Origin: an uncultured Thalassotalea sp. | GTDB taxonomy: Bacteria > Pseudomonadota > Gammaproteobacteria > Enterobacterales > Alteromonadaceae | NCBI GenBank assembly: GCA_947502355.1 | Contig: CANMZP010000003.1 | Span: 124,001 to 188,000 of the forward strand | Direction of reading: 5' to 3' | DNA: 64,000 bases | Shown here: positions 36,740 through 45,553 of the stretch, in pieces | Position numbering within the stretch: the first letter of the stretch is position 1 | Layout of the letters: each line of letters begins with the position of its first letter | Notes under the pieces: generated by a model | Databases searched by the model: none | What the model saw: only the letters and a program-made list of their open reading frames with translations | What the model was told of the DNA's origin: nothing | Made by a program: the position numbers and the translations under genes

Positions 36740-36910
36740 GGTTCAATGATTCCATATTGTGCTATGAGCATTTTAATGGCTGAAATATAAACCAATTAAC
36801 ACTTAAAAACAGCTTCAATACGCTGAGTTACATTTTTTTCAGGTTAAATTGAGGCATTGTCCATGTATACTTAGTTTATTGAAAAAATAACAAACGATAA
36901 GGGATCTTTA

Positions 36911-37693
36911 ATGAATAAATTAGCCACTTTTGCCGTCGCGTTGTTGCTGATATTTGGCGGTGCACTTTGGTACCTTGCCTCAGCGGACTGGAACGGTTTT
37001 ATCAAAACACAAATCGAGCTGCACGGTAGCCACTTAACGAGTCAAACCGTTGCGGTAGAAAAAGTTGACTTAAAGCTTACTGAAGGCTTTGGCGGTATTT
37101 ATGGGTTAACCGTTTCCAACCCTGCGCAATACCAGCAAGAAAACGCATTATCTTTAGGTGAAATCTCTTTGGATATTGATGTAGAAAGCGTTACGTCTTC
37201 GCCCGTCGTGCTTGAAAGCATTCGAGTAAGTGCCGCACAGGCTGCGGTTGAGTTCGATAAAGAAGGCAATAACAACATTCAAGATATTCTTGATGCCATT
37301 GAGTCGCATACATCAACCTCGCCAGAACAACAGAAAAAACAAAAGAAACAGGATAAAAAGCCAACCACCAAAGTGGCGATTAACTCCATTGTCATTGAAA
37401 AATTAAAATTAACGTTGGATCTTCAAGACGTAAATGGTGAAGTAATGGACGTGCAATTGCCTGACATAAAGCTTGATGGCATTGGTGGCACAGAAGGGTT
37501 GCCTGCGGATAAACTGGCGATTGAAATCAGCAAGAAATTGCTTGAGTCGGTAAAAGATGCCGCCGTTAAACATTACAAAAATGCCGCATCCGATGCCTTG
37601 ATGGATAAAATTGGTGATAAAGCCAATGAGCTATTTGATAGTTTTAAAAACGCCTTTAGTGATGACGAAGAGCAAGAAGAACAGCAAAAGTAG
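36911..37693 (+). CDS. AsmA-like periplasmic protein of unknown function
   Basis: 260 residues with an N-terminal membrane segment (LATFAVALLLIFGGALWYLA) followed by a beta-rich region typical of the AsmA/DUF748-like fold, with repeated hydrophobic-polar alternation (VEKVDLKLTEGFGGIYGL, ISLDIDVESVTSSPVVLESI). A Lys/Gln-rich linker at about residues 138-150 and an acidic, helical C-terminus (AFSDDEEQEEQQK) are notable. AsmA-family proteins help move lipids across the envelope; a specific role here is not known. It is a single gene with its own terminator. Confidence 0.8.
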   Translation: MNKLATFAVALLLIFGGALWYLASADWNGFIKTQIELHGSHLTSQTVAVEKVDLKLTEGFGGIYGLTVSNPAQYQQENALSLGEISLDIDVESVTSSPVVLESIRVSAAQAAVEFDKEGNNNIQDILDAIESHTSTSPEQQKKQKKQDKKPTTKVAINSIVIEKLKLTLDLQDVNGEVMDVQLPDIKLDGIGGTEGLPADKLAIEISKKLLESVKDAAVKHYKNAASDALMDKIGDKANELFDSFKNAFSDDEEQEEQQK

Positions 37694-37755
37694 TTAATTA
37701 ATTACTCAAGTTAGGCCTTAACTACTGTACTGATTAAGGCTACACCACTCGAACT

Positions 37756-37789
37756 AAAGCTGAAGTTCATTATTGTGCTTCAGCTTTTT
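37756..37789 (+). terminator. Terminator of the AsmA-like gene
   Basis: AAAGCTGAAG and CTTCAGCTTT form a 10-bp stem with a 12-base loop, ending in T residues, 62 bases after the stop codon. Confidence 0.75.
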
Positions 37790-37923
37790 CTGTTTATTGC
37801 GCAATCAATATCGCCAACAAAGTCAATTGAAATGTAGCAAAGGCACAGTTCCTTATAAAGTGAGCTAATGCGAACTTTTAAACATACATCCTCATATAAA
37901 AGAAAGAACCCCTAAATAAAATC

Positions 37924-39324
37924 TTATAGAGCTTCGAGCAATACCCTAAGTTCTTGCCAAAAGCTTCTTGAGTCAATCGCTTCATTTCGCAGGTCATTTA
38001 ACTCATCTCGGCTAAACCAAACCCCATGTTTTATCACCGCTTCAGACTCGATCAATGCGCTTAAATTATGTATAGGGTTATGAACTGTGTATATAAAGTC
38101 GGCTTGAAAACCTGGTGCTATTTTACCTATTTCCTCATCCATATTTAATGCTTTGGCCGGATTAATCGTGGCGGCGGCTAACACCTCATAAACCGATAAA
38201 CCCGATTCTTTCAGTAATGCCATTTCTTGATGCGTTGCCAAACCATGCGGCGAAAGTAACACACCAGAGTCAGAGCCCACCAGTAAAGGGATGCCTGCGT
38301 GATGCATATCTCTGGTGATATCCTTTAGAAACTGTAATGTCTTTTGGTTATGGTTAGTCATCTCAGTTGATGCACCTAACCAACGCTCGACCTGATTATT
38401 TTTCGATTCATAGCGGATAATTGTTGGCGTGTAATACTCTGGAATACCGTCCAAATAGGCCTGTTTTTGCTGACTTAGCATGGTCAATTGATTAAAAATA
38501 TTCAGCGTTGGTGTCACCGGTACTTTGGTGTCTTTTATCTCGGCTAAAATGGCCGGTAAACGCTTGCTATCAAACTGATGCGCGAGGGGGCCTTGAAAAA
38601 TATCTTCAACATGTTCAAAGGACTGCAAGCCCGCAAGTTCGGCAACGGTCATATTCCCCGAAGGATGAGGCCCGTGTTTGGCAACGGGCATACCTAACCG
38701 CTTGCCCTCTTCAACAATCGCCATCAATGACTCTTGATTTAAACTGCCATAGGCTTTGATTAAATCATAACCTTGTTGGTAATATTGGTTAACAGCGGCC
38801 TGTGCTTGGGAGCGGGTACTCACTGCATGTTGTAAAAGTGCGTCTTCATTGCCTGAAATAATGGGACTGCTTACTGTAGAAGTGCTACCTAACATTAAGC
38901 CTGTTTCAATGTTATCACGCCAGATTAACTGTTCGGCTATGCCATTCATAATTCGAACATGAGTTACACCATGACTCAACGTTAATACATAGGCTGCGGG
39001 CTCGTACATATGAACATGCATATCGATTAGGCCAGGTGTAATAAAACCATTCTCACCATCAATCAGCTGATTCGAGCCCTTGTCCAGTTTGGCCAACGAT
39101 TTAGAAATAGTTTTTATTTTGCCATCAATCACGGTAATGTTTCTGGCGGGAAGTATGCGCTGATTTTCAACATCGACGATATTGATGTTGGTTAAGATAA
39201 AGCTGTTATCTTGTTTTTTATTTTGTGCTTCAGCTGCGCTGCAACCGGTCAGCAAACTAAGTAAAAGAACGGGCAAAAGAACGGGTAATAGAACGGCCTG
39301 TAAAAGCCAATACATTCTCATCAT
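37924..39324 (-). CDS. Amidohydrolase family lipoprotein (imidazolonepropionase-like)
   Basis: 466 residues starting with a lipoprotein signal; the lipobox is LLTGC (Cys28). The metal site is visible in GLIDMHVHMYEP, AKHGPHPSGN, FEHVEDI and VGSDSGVLLSPHGLATHQE, placing it in the secreted metal-dependent hydrolases related to imidazolonepropionase and Xaa-Pro dipeptidases. The signal contains a repeated VLLP segment. GAGG five bases before the ATG is the ribosome binding site. The AraC-type regulator gene lies 105 bp upstream on the same strand and may control it. Substrate unknown. Confidence 0.88.
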   Translation of the reverse strand: MMRMYWLLQAVLLPVLLPVLLLSLLTGCSAAEAQNKKQDNSFILTNINIVDVENQRILPARNITVIDGKIKTISKSLAKLDKGSNQLIDGENGFITPGLIDMHVHMYEPAAYVLTLSHGVTHVRIMNGIAEQLIWRDNIETGLMLGSTSTVSSPIISGNEDALLQHAVSTRSQAQAAVNQYYQQGYDLIKAYGSLNQESLMAIVEEGKRLGMPVAKHGPHPSGNMTVAELAGLQSFEHVEDIFQGPLAHQFDSKRLPAILAEIKDTKVPVTPTLNIFNQLTMLSQQKQAYLDGIPEYYTPTIIRYESKNNQVERWLGASTEMTNHNQKTLQFLKDITRDMHHAGIPLLVGSDSGVLLSPHGLATHQEMALLKESGLSVYEVLAAATINPAKALNMDEEIGKIAPGFQADFIYTVHNPIHNLSALIESEAVIKHGVWFSRDELNDLRNEAIDSRSFWQELRVLLEAL

Positions 39325-39429
39325 AAATTCCTCAAAATACCTTTAATAAGTAATGGTTACATTACTCACTTTGGTTTTTGGGGTCGTCTTGAGTCTTGAT
39401 CTTCGGTGTCTATTATCATGATCACAGAC

Positions 39430-40503
39430 TTATATATTAGCCTTGATGCTGTGTTTGTACTGACTAGGTGTAAGCCCAACAACTTGCTTAAACACCTTAT
39501 TAAATGCGGCTTTTGAGCTAAACCCTGCATCTAAAGCAACATCGATTAACGGTTTTGTCGTCCTATTTTTTAAAAGCTGACAAACAAATTCAACTCGATA
39601 GGCATTGATGTATTCATTAAACGATTTTTGCGCCCCTAAATTAATCGCCCGGGAAATATCACGGGTTTGTAACCCGGTTAGCTCATTCATATCAAGCAGG
39701 GTAAGACGCGGTTTTAAGTACCACTGTTTTGTGCTAACCAAGTTATCCAACTCGATAAAAATAGACGCAAAATCGGTATCATGTTCTGGCCTATCAGATT
39801 TATTTGCTGGTGTATTCTTTGTGCTATTGGTATTACTTGTCGTGTTGCCGGAATCCATTTTTTGAGTTAATGGCGTATAGTCTTGAATTTGCAACTTAAT
39901 GATTATTAGCATTGCAGCAAGTAACCACACCGCATTATTAATCCCTTGGCCAAGTACATTAATATGATATGGAATAGCATATTGAAAGTTCAGGCGCAGT
40001 AAATCAACCAAATTAAAGCAAGCCGTAATGGCGATTATCCAAATCAGCCAGTTTAATGAAAAGTCGTCCGAATCAGATCGCTGTTCATCCAATAATCGTT
40101 TATGTTGAAGGATCAATACGACCGTCAATAGTGCGTAGGCAATTCGCCAAATGGTACCAATACCAATGACGATTTCAATATAGGAAGTAAAAAACACAAC
40201 GGGTAGAACAGGTAATAAATGCCACAACTGACTTTTTGCTAATTGCTTATCAACAAACTGCTTTACGGCTAGGTAGGTTGCCGGACCAAACAGCATAATA
40301 AAGATGGGGCTGATTAAATAAATGTCGCGGCTAAGGCCAGACTCTTCAAGTATATTAATGCAAGAAGCAAACGCGGTTAATAGCAATAAATACGCGATCC
40401 CACGGTATTGTGCGCTTTTACACTTGAATAGCAATATGGCCCCCAACACGCCAACAGTGCAGATGCCAGCTTGAATTAAGTTAACAAAGTTTAGCGTGCC
40501 CAT
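39430..40503 (-). CDS. AraC family regulator with an N-terminal multi-helix membrane domain
   Basis: 357 residues: the first ~210 form about seven hydrophobic helices, and the C-terminal ~100 form an AraC-type DNA-binding domain with LDMNELTGLQTRDISRAINL, FNEYINAYRVEFVCQLL and DVALDAGFSSKAAFNKVFKQ. A Ser/Thr/Asn-rich linker (about residues 215-235) joins them. Such proteins sense a ligand at the membrane and bind DNA directly. The amidohydrolase gene 105 bp downstream is the likely target or co-regulated partner. Confidence 0.9.
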   Translation of the reverse strand: MGTLNFVNLIQAGICTVGVLGAILLFKCKSAQYRGIAYLLLLTAFASCINILEESGLSRDIYLISPIFIMLFGPATYLAVKQFVDKQLAKSQLWHLLPVLPVVFFTSYIEIVIGIGTIWRIAYALLTVVLILQHKRLLDEQRSDSDDFSLNWLIWIIAITACFNLVDLLRLNFQYAIPYHINVLGQGINNAVWLLAAMLIIIKLQIQDYTPLTQKMDSGNTTSNTNSTKNTPANKSDRPEHDTDFASIFIELDNLVSTKQWYLKPRLTLLDMNELTGLQTRDISRAINLGAQKSFNEYINAYRVEFVCQLLKNRTTKPLIDVALDAGFSSKAAFNKVFKQVVGLTPSQYKHSIKANI

Positions 40504-40676
40504 AGAGTTTTTATTGCCTTAAACATTTATATTTGAATACGTTATGATATTTAGACCAAGACTACAAGAATCAACAAACGTGCTTAAGTAGCAATTTTAG
40601 ATGGATTTACGACTTAAATTTGAAATACCTGCCCCAATAGCCATACTTTTAGTACATCTTAATAAAAGGATTGACT

Positions 40677-40949
40677 ATGGAACAAGAAGAAAGAGACAAA
40701 GGCTTAATCAACGTACTGCTTAAACGATTTGAAACCGAGCGCCTGCCAAGAATGAAAGAGCTTCAAGCTAAGGTTGATGACGGTGGTGTTCTTGATGACA
40801 CTGATTTGAGCTACCTGCAGAAAGTGTTATCTGATGCACACCAAGTGATGGATGTATTAAAGCGCAACCCAGAATACGGCGCCTTAGCCAAAGGTGCTCT
40901 GCTGATGTATGAAGACATCATGGCAAAATCGCAACAAAATGCTAAATAG
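40677..40949 (+). CDS. Conserved small protein of unknown function (90 aa)
   Basis: From the ATG at 40677 (AAAGGA six bases upstream) the protein is 90 residues, charged and predicted all-helical: MEQEERDKGLINVLLKRFET, then ERLPRMKELQAKVDDGG, DDTDLSYLQKVLSDAHQVMD and NPEYGALAKGALLMYEDIMA. I recognise no domain. The excellent ribosome binding site and codon regularity argue that it is a real gene. It precedes another small gene by 19 bases, probably co-transcribed. Confidence 0.75.
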   Translation: MEQEERDKGLINVLLKRFETERLPRMKELQAKVDDGGVLDDTDLSYLQKVLSDAHQVMDVLKRNPEYGALAKGALLMYEDIMAKSQQNAK

Positions 40950-40968
40950 CCTTTAGCTGCACTTATAA

Positions 40969-41400
40969 ATGAGTAAAGTTACCCTTAAACAGCAACTTAG
41001 AAATAACTTTCTGGCCATTTTCAGTATCTTTATTGCCATCATTTCACTCAGTTATAACACCTGGCGGAATGAAGCAACCGAATATAATCGCAATGTCCGG
41101 ACGTCTTCCTTTCAAATATTGATGTCTCTTGCTGAGTTACAGTTGCTGGTGGATTATGCTTATTATAGCGAACAGGAAAACAAGGACGATCCCATAAAGG
41201 GTTGGCGGCATGTTTTGTATATTCGGGACTTGGCTAAAACCGTCACCCCTGAAATACAAGGGCACGCCGATAAGTTGCAGCAAACATGGCAAGATAATTG
41301 GAACCAGATGGGGGAAAACCAACAAAGCAGCGCTTTAATTACCAAAACCATTCAAGAGCATCGGCAAGCGGTGTTAACCACCCTAAAAGCGCTGAAATAG
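40969..41400 (+). CDS. Small single-pass membrane protein of unknown function (143 aa)
   Basis: 143 residues with one membrane segment (NNFLAIFSIFIAIISLSYNT) followed by a helical, probably extracytoplasmic domain. The sequence NEATEYNRNVRTSSFQIL after the helix and a Gln-rich C-terminus are seen. I do not recognise a family. It follows the 90-residue gene at 19 bases. The ATG has no strong ribosome binding site, so translation may depend on the upstream gene. It converges on the thioredoxin-like gene with a 16-base gap. Confidence 0.65.
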   Translation: MSKVTLKQQLRNNFLAIFSIFIAIISLSYNTWRNEATEYNRNVRTSSFQILMSLAELQLLVDYAYYSEQENKDDPIKGWRHVLYIRDLAKTVTPEIQGHADKLQQTWQDNWNQMGENQQSSALITKTIQEHRQAVLTTLKALK

Positions 41401-41416
41401 AGCCTGTAAATACTGT

Positions 41417-41956
41417 TTAAAGGTTATTAGTGAAACGCGCGATATCTTGGGCCAAGGTTAGCTCAGGCCTTTCAATAATGCGGCCAACTTCTACGCCCTG
41501 CTTATAGACAATAATGGTTGGTGTATATTTTACCCCAAACTGTTTCGCCAACCCTTGTGGGTCTTGCTTTTGGGTATCTAAGCCGATTAATTCGATATCA
41601 AGGTTTGCTTTGGAAAAACTCTTTAGTAATCGTGGCACTTCGCGCTCACTGTCGTGGCACCAGGAACCAAAAAACACTTTTAAGGTAATATCTTCACTCA
41701 GGTTGTTAGCTGCCGAAAGCTCCGCTTGAGCGGGAACATAACCTTGATATTGCTTAGCAAAGACTGGGTAACCTTTTAACAGCTGTGCTTGACTGATCTC
41801 CCCGATAGCATAACCAGGATTTTGACTGGCCGACTTAGCCTCATGACGTTGCCCATGCCCCTCGGTTGTAGCACAGGCCGTTGTGATTAAGGACAAAGCA
41901 AGCACACCAACAAGAGTGGAGATTTTTTGGGTTAACCGTTTATTATTTATTTTCAC
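41417..41956 (-). CDS. Thioredoxin-fold lipoprotein with a single active-site cysteine
   Basis: 179 residues from a GTG that lies 14 bases inside the end of tyrA, with GGAAAAG upstream. The signal ends in the lipobox ITTAC (Cys28). The thioredoxin fold shows [18 protein letters not shown] and the cis-proline in [14 protein letters not shown]. The usual CXXC is reduced to CHDS, so it cannot form the classical disulfide; a one-cysteine or metal/thiol-binding role is likely. Overlap with tyrA suggests co-transcription with aroF-tyrA, though a functional link is not evident. Confidence 0.85.
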   Translation of the reverse strand: MKINNKRLTQKISTLVGVLALSLITTACATTEGHGQRHEAKSASQNPGYAIGEISQAQLLKGYPVFAKQYQGYVPAQAELSAANNLSEDITLKVFFGSWCHDSEREVPRLLKSFSKANLDIELIGLDTQKQDPQGLAKQFGVKYTPTIIVYKQGVEVGRIIERPELTLAQDIARFTNNL

Positions 41957-43070
41957 TGGTCTTTTCCAACATTGATTTAGATTCGATTAAGAAATTTTGG
42001 GCATCATCACCAAACCAGTTGGCAACCTGATTAAAGGTATTAATAAACGCCGTTTTGTCGTTTTTCTCAACCGCCGATAATAAGGTAAGAAAGCGCTCGG
42101 CATAGCGTTTCATCATCACCACATTGTCTGGGTTTGAGAAAATAATGTCCGCATACAAGGCAGGGTCTTGAGCAAACAAGCGCCCAACCATGGCCAATTC
42201 TAAACGGTAAATCGGTGAACTCATGGCCAACAACTGTTTAAGATCGACGTTCTCTTCCATTAAATGGTAACCGTAACTGGCGGTTGAGAAGTGACGCATA
42301 ACTTGAACCATCGCCATTGCATCATCATGTTCCTTGGCTGATACCACAAAGTTATTGGCGCCCCATACCGAAAACTGGTCAAGCAACCATTGGTATTTTG
42401 CTTCCCCACGACCATGACAGACAATGATGGTCTGCTTAATAAAGCCTTGCACATCTGGACCAAACATAGGGTGCAAACCTACCACGGGGCCATTGTGGGC
42501 ATTAAGCATGGCTTGCAAGGGCACGGATTTAATACTGGTAATATCGGCCAAAATACAGTCATTAGGCAAACCTGATAATGAGTCAATGATTTGCTTTGTC
42601 ACATTAATGGGGACAGAGACAATCACCAAACTGGCACCAGCAAAGAATGACTGCGCATTATCCCAATCATTTCGACCCATGACACTCACGTCATAGCCGG
42701 TGCGGGTAAATAAATCGACAAATACCTGACCTAATTGACCATGACCACCAATCACCACGACTTTGCCAGCCTTAGGGTTGATGCATTGATACCCTTGCTC
42801 ATCTTGCGATGAATACGAATCACGCATAATGCGGCGAAAAATATCTTCAATTAATTGCTCACTGACATTGGCCTGTTTTGCCTGATTGCGCAGTTTTTGC
42901 AATAACTGAACTTCACGTTGCGGCGCAAAGATTGGCATGCCTACCTGGCTTTTTAATTCACCAACTCGGCTGGTGACTTTGCGTCTTTTTGCTAATAGAT
43001 CAACTAATTGCTGATCTATTTCATCGATTTCATTGCGACACTGCAATAATTTTTCATCAAAGGTGGTCAT
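41943..43070 (-). CDS. tyrA: Bifunctional chorismate mutase/prephenate dehydrogenase
   Basis: 375 residues: the N-terminal chorismate mutase domain has [20 protein letters not shown] and [13 protein letters not shown]; the prephenate dehydrogenase domain has the NAD site [13 protein letters not shown] and [13 protein letters not shown] with the catalytic histidine. It makes 4-hydroxyphenylpyruvate for tyrosine. It lies 14 bases downstream of aroF, so it shares the Tyr-rich leader and terminator upstream of aroF. The thioredoxin-fold lipoprotein gene overlaps its 3' end. Length and order match the enteric enzyme. Confidence 0.96.
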   Translation of the reverse strand: MTTFDEKLLQCRNEIDEIDQQLVDLLAKRRKVTSRVGELKSQVGMPIFAPQREVQLLQKLRNQAKQANVSEQLIEDIFRRIMRDSYSSQDEQGYQCINPKAGKVVVIGGHGQLGQVFVDLFTRTGYDVSVMGRNDWDNAQSFFAGASLVIVSVPINVTKQIIDSLSGLPNDCILADITSIKSVPLQAMLNAHNGPVVGLHPMFGPDVQGFIKQTIIVCHGRGEAKYQWLLDQFSVWGANNFVVSAKEHDDAMAMVQVMRHFSTASYGYHLMEENVDLKQLLAMSSPIYRLELAMVGRLFAQDPALYADIIFSNPDNVVMMKRYAERFLTLLSAVEKNDKTAFINTFNQVANWFGDDAQNFLIESKSMLEKTSENK

Positions 43071-43084
43071 GTTATTTCGTCTAA

Positions 43085-44164
43085 TTAAATTCGTTCAGGT
43101 AAAGCGTTCACTAACTTAGTATTGGCATTTTCCAGCAACGCTTCAGTTACTTGCCAGTCAATACAGGCATCCGTTACTGAAACACCGTACGCCAATTCGT
43201 CTTTTGGTAAATCAGAGCTTTGGTTACCGGCATTCAAGTTACTTTCTAACATAATACCTATAATCGACTTGTTACCTTCACATATTTGGTTAAATACGTT
43301 TTCAGCAACCAATGGCTGACGGTTGTGGTCTTTGCTTGAGTTGGCATGTGAACAATCGACAATTAATGCTTGGTCCAAGCCCGATTTAACCAGACTTTGC
43401 TCACATAAAGCCACGTTCACAGAATCGTAATTTGGCTGGCTACCACCACGTAAAATCACGTGCCCATCTGGATTTCCAGAGGTTTTTAATAAAGCAACTT
43501 GCCCTTCTAGGTTAATCCCCATAAAACGGTGTGAAGAGGCCGCCGATTGCATCGCATTAATCGCCACATCTAAGCTGCCATTCGTGCCGTTTTTAAATCC
43601 AATAGGCATTGATAAACCACTGGCCATTTCACGGTGCGTTTGTGACTCGGTGGTTCTGGCACCAATCGCTGACCAACTAAATAATTCGGCAAGGTATTGC
43701 GGCGAAATAGGATCCAGTGCTTCGGTTGCTAGCGGTAACCCTAATTCGGTTAGGTAAATAAGCAATTCACGCGCGGTGTATAAACCGGCTTCAACGTCAA
43801 AGCTATTATCCATGTGCGGATCGTTGATCAACCCTTTCCAACCGACGGTAGTACGTGGTTTTTCAAAATAAACTCGCATAACAATGTATAAAGTATCTTT
43901 ATATTTGTCGTGTAATGCTTTTAATTTGCGACCATATTCTTTTGCAGCTTCTACGTCATGTACCGAACAAGGGCCTGAAATCACCAATAAGCGGTGATCT
44001 TTTTTGTGGACAATGTTTGAAATTGTTTCCCGAGAATTTAATACAAATTCTCTGCCTTGTTCAGATAGTGGTAATTGCACTTTTAATTGATTCGGTGTCA
44101 TTAACACTTCTTCTGAATTTACGTGTACATTATTTAGTTTTCCATTGTGGTTAGCTGCTGACAT
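43085..44164 (-). CDS. aroF: 3-deoxy-7-phosphoheptulonate synthase, AroF-like
   Basis: 359 residues from the ATG at 44164 with GGAAG five bases upstream; the in-frame extension to 44257 runs through the attenuator hairpin and is rejected. This class I DAHP synthase shows [60 protein letters not shown] and [17 protein letters not shown]. It condenses phosphoenolpyruvate and erythrose-4-phosphate in the first shikimate step. Operon position with tyrA indicates the tyrosine-sensitive isoenzyme. A Tyr-rich leader peptide and terminator precede it. Confidence 0.95.
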   Translation of the reverse strand: MSAANHNGKLNNVHVNSEEVLMTPNQLKVQLPLSEQGREFVLNSRETISNIVHKKDHRLLVISGPCSVHDVEAAKEYGRKLKALHDKYKDTLYIVMRVYFEKPRTTVGWKGLINDPHMDNSFDVEAGLYTARELLIYLTELGLPLATEALDPISPQYLAELFSWSAIGARTTESQTHREMASGLSMPIGFKNGTNGSLDVAINAMQSAASSHRFMGINLEGQVALLKTSGNPDGHVILRGGSQPNYDSVNVALCEQSLVKSGLDQALIVDCSHANSSKDHNRQPLVAENVFNQICEGNKSIIGIMLESNLNAGNQSSDLPKDELAYGVSVTDACIDWQVTEALLENANTKLVNALPERI

Positions 44165-44229
44165 AGTCACTTCCGATTGATAGTTTAGATGTTGAGTTAG
44201 TTTTTGAGAGTGAAACGGTTTACGAGTAT

Positions 44230-44255
44230 AAAAAATGGTTAAGCAAAGGCTTACC
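44230..44255 (-). terminator. Leader terminator of aroF-tyrA (candidate tyrosine attenuator)
   Basis: On the minus strand GGTAAGC-CTTT-GCTTAACC forms a 7-bp stem with one bulged A and is followed by A and then six T residues. Its 5' arm contains the stop codon of the Tyr-rich leader peptide, two bases after the last Tyr codon plus Trp region begins. It lies 66 bases before the aroF start codon, inside the transcript leader, where a terminator would only make sense as a regulator. Confidence 0.75.
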
Positions 44256-44313
44256 AATAAAGATAGGTATGGCGATAATATCGGATTGTAAGAAGTAAAT
44301 TTTTAAGATTCAT
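44251..44313 (-). CDS. Tyrosine-rich leader peptide of aroF-tyrA (20 aa)
   Basis: ATG to TAA on the minus strand encodes a 20-residue peptide that begins MNLKNLLLTI and ends RYYRHTYLYW: four tyrosines and one tryptophan in the last ten residues. It directly precedes a terminator and the aroF-tyrA operon. The last two Tyr codons are so near the terminator that a ribosome stalled there would cover its 5' arm. The only ribosome-binding-like sequence is a weak purine run (AAAGAAAG). Confidence 0.72.
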   Translation of the reverse strand: MNLKNLLLTIRYYRHTYLYW

Positions 44314-44568
44314 TGTACTTTCTTTAATTTGGGAAATGCCGTATAGCAGGTGCTACGGCTACAAAACTCGCCTGAGTAATTTATTAATAACAGCTTTTAA
44401 TCATCACTGGCAAGTAAAAAATTAATAATTATGCGGTAAATTCGTGAAATTGGGCATTGACGGTCAACAATGGGGCTTATTCAAGCCATTGCAATGATAT
44501 TTTTATTAAAAAAAGTACGCTATGATAGCAACCATAATACTAATGAAACATTTTGTTCGGGCTTATCC

Positions 44569-45078
44569 ATGCACAAATCTCTTTTATCAATGGTCGGTTG
44601 TTTGCTTATTGCGGGTTGTCATTCCAATGCCAATTTTAAAAGCGCCAATTTGATCAAACCCCACTTATTCCCTAGCGAGCCTGCGGTGTTAACAACACCA
44701 ACAAAAGCGGCGAAACAAACACACCAGCTTGATCACTTCGTTTATTTTGAATTTAATTCAGCGCAATTAACGGCTCAGGGGCAATTAATCTTAGACCAGC
44801 ATCTGCCGATTCTAAACACCATTAAGCAAGGTCAAATCGTCTTACAAGGACACACGGACTCTGTTGGTAGTGAAGCAGATAATCATTTACTTGCTAAAAG
44901 ACGAGCATTAGCAGTTTGGCGTTATTTAATTGATGCGGGGGTTGATGAAGCCCGTTTAAATCCAGTGAGTTTGGGCGAAGAAGGAAATACACATCAACAC
45001 AATTTGGATGCTCAACCGGATGCTCAACCGGATGCTCAACCGGATGCAAAGCAACGCTATGTTGAAGTTATTTATTAA
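44569..45078 (+). CDS. OmpA-family peptidoglycan-binding lipoprotein
   Basis: 169 residues from the ATG at 44569, giving a lipoprotein signal with lipobox LLIAGC; the in-frame start at 44470 would bury it. The C-terminal OmpA domain shows VYFEFNSAQLTAQGQLILDQ, LQGHTDSVGSEADNHLLAKR and RALAVWRYLIDAGVDEARL, the peptidoglycan-binding surface. Near the end a DAQP tetrapeptide is repeated three times by a 12-bp DNA repeat. It resembles Pal/YiaD-type envelope proteins. The region from 44165 to 44568 otherwise holds the aroF leader and its promoter. Confidence 0.87.
   Translation: MHKSLLSMVGCLLIAGCHSNANFKSANLIKPHLFPSEPAVLTTPTKAAKQTHQLDHFVYFEFNSAQLTAQGQLILDQHLPILNTIKQGQIVLQGHTDSVGSEADNHLLAKRRALAVWRYLIDAGVDEARLNPVSLGEEGNTHQHNLDAQPDAQPDAQPDAKQRYVEVIY
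45007..45047. repeat. 12-bp tandem repeat in the OmpA-like lipoprotein gene
   Basis: GATGCTCAACCG occurs three times without a mismatch, with a partial fourth unit, encoding DAQP repeats. Perfect short repeats of this kind are prone to slippage, and each 12-bp step keeps the frame. Confidence 0.9.
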
Positions 45079-45128
45079 ACAATAGTCCGTTGCGTTCAAT
45101 TCATTCAACGCAACGGATTACAGGTACA

Positions 45129-45155
45129 AAAAAGGCCTGCATTGCAGGCCTTTTT
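45129..45155. terminator. Bidirectional terminator, OmpA-like gene/rplS operon
   Basis: AAAAAGGCCTGC and GCAGGCCTTTTT form a 12-bp stem with a 3-base loop between convergent transcripts. Confidence 0.92.
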
Positions 45156-45174
45156 CTTGAGTAAGTAATCTAAA

Positions 45175-45525
45175 TTACTTAGCCAACTTTTCCTTGATAC
45201 GTGCTTTCTTACCAGAAAGTTCACGTAGGTAGTAAAGTTTAGCTTGACGTACATCACCACGACGTTTAACTTCAATTTCAGCAACGATTGGGCTGTGTGT
45301 CTGGAATACACGTTCTACACCTTCACCGCTCGAGATTTTACGAACTGTGAATGATGAATGCAAACCGCGGTTTTTCTTAGCAATTACAACACCTTCAAAT
45401 GCTTGAAGACGCTCTTTATTACCCTCTTTAACTTTAACTTTAACAACTAAAGTATCACCAGGGGCAAACGCTGGTACGTCAGTTTTCATCTGCTCTTGTT
45501 CGAGCTGATTAATGATATTACTCAT
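45175..45525 (-). CDS. rplS: 50S ribosomal protein L19
   Basis: 116 residues with the L19 signature [20 protein letters not shown] and the C-terminal [20 protein letters not shown]. It sits at the interface of the ribosomal subunits. It is the last gene of the rpsP-rimM-trmD-rplS operon, followed by a strong terminator. Length is normal. Confidence 0.98.
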   Translation of the reverse strand: MSNIINQLEQEQMKTDVPAFAPGDTLVVKVKVKEGNKERLQAFEGVVIAKKNRGLHSSFTVRKISSGEGVERVFQTHSPIVAEIEVKRRGDVRQAKLYYLRELSGKKARIKEKLAK

Positions 45526-45553
45526 AATACACCTTTTTTCCTAGAATATACTG

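Noticed and set aside
44165-44257. Upstream extension of aroF
   Set aside because: It crosses the leader terminator hairpin, and the ATG at 44164 has the proper ribosome binding site.
44338-44360. GCCGTATAGCA/TGCTACGGC hairpin upstream of the Tyr leader as a terminator
   Set aside because: It has no T tract in either direction and a two-base bulge; it may still be a 5' leader structure.
44165-44470. TyrR box upstream of aroF
   Set aside because: Only half-sites such as TGTAAG are present; no TGTAA-N8-TTACA.
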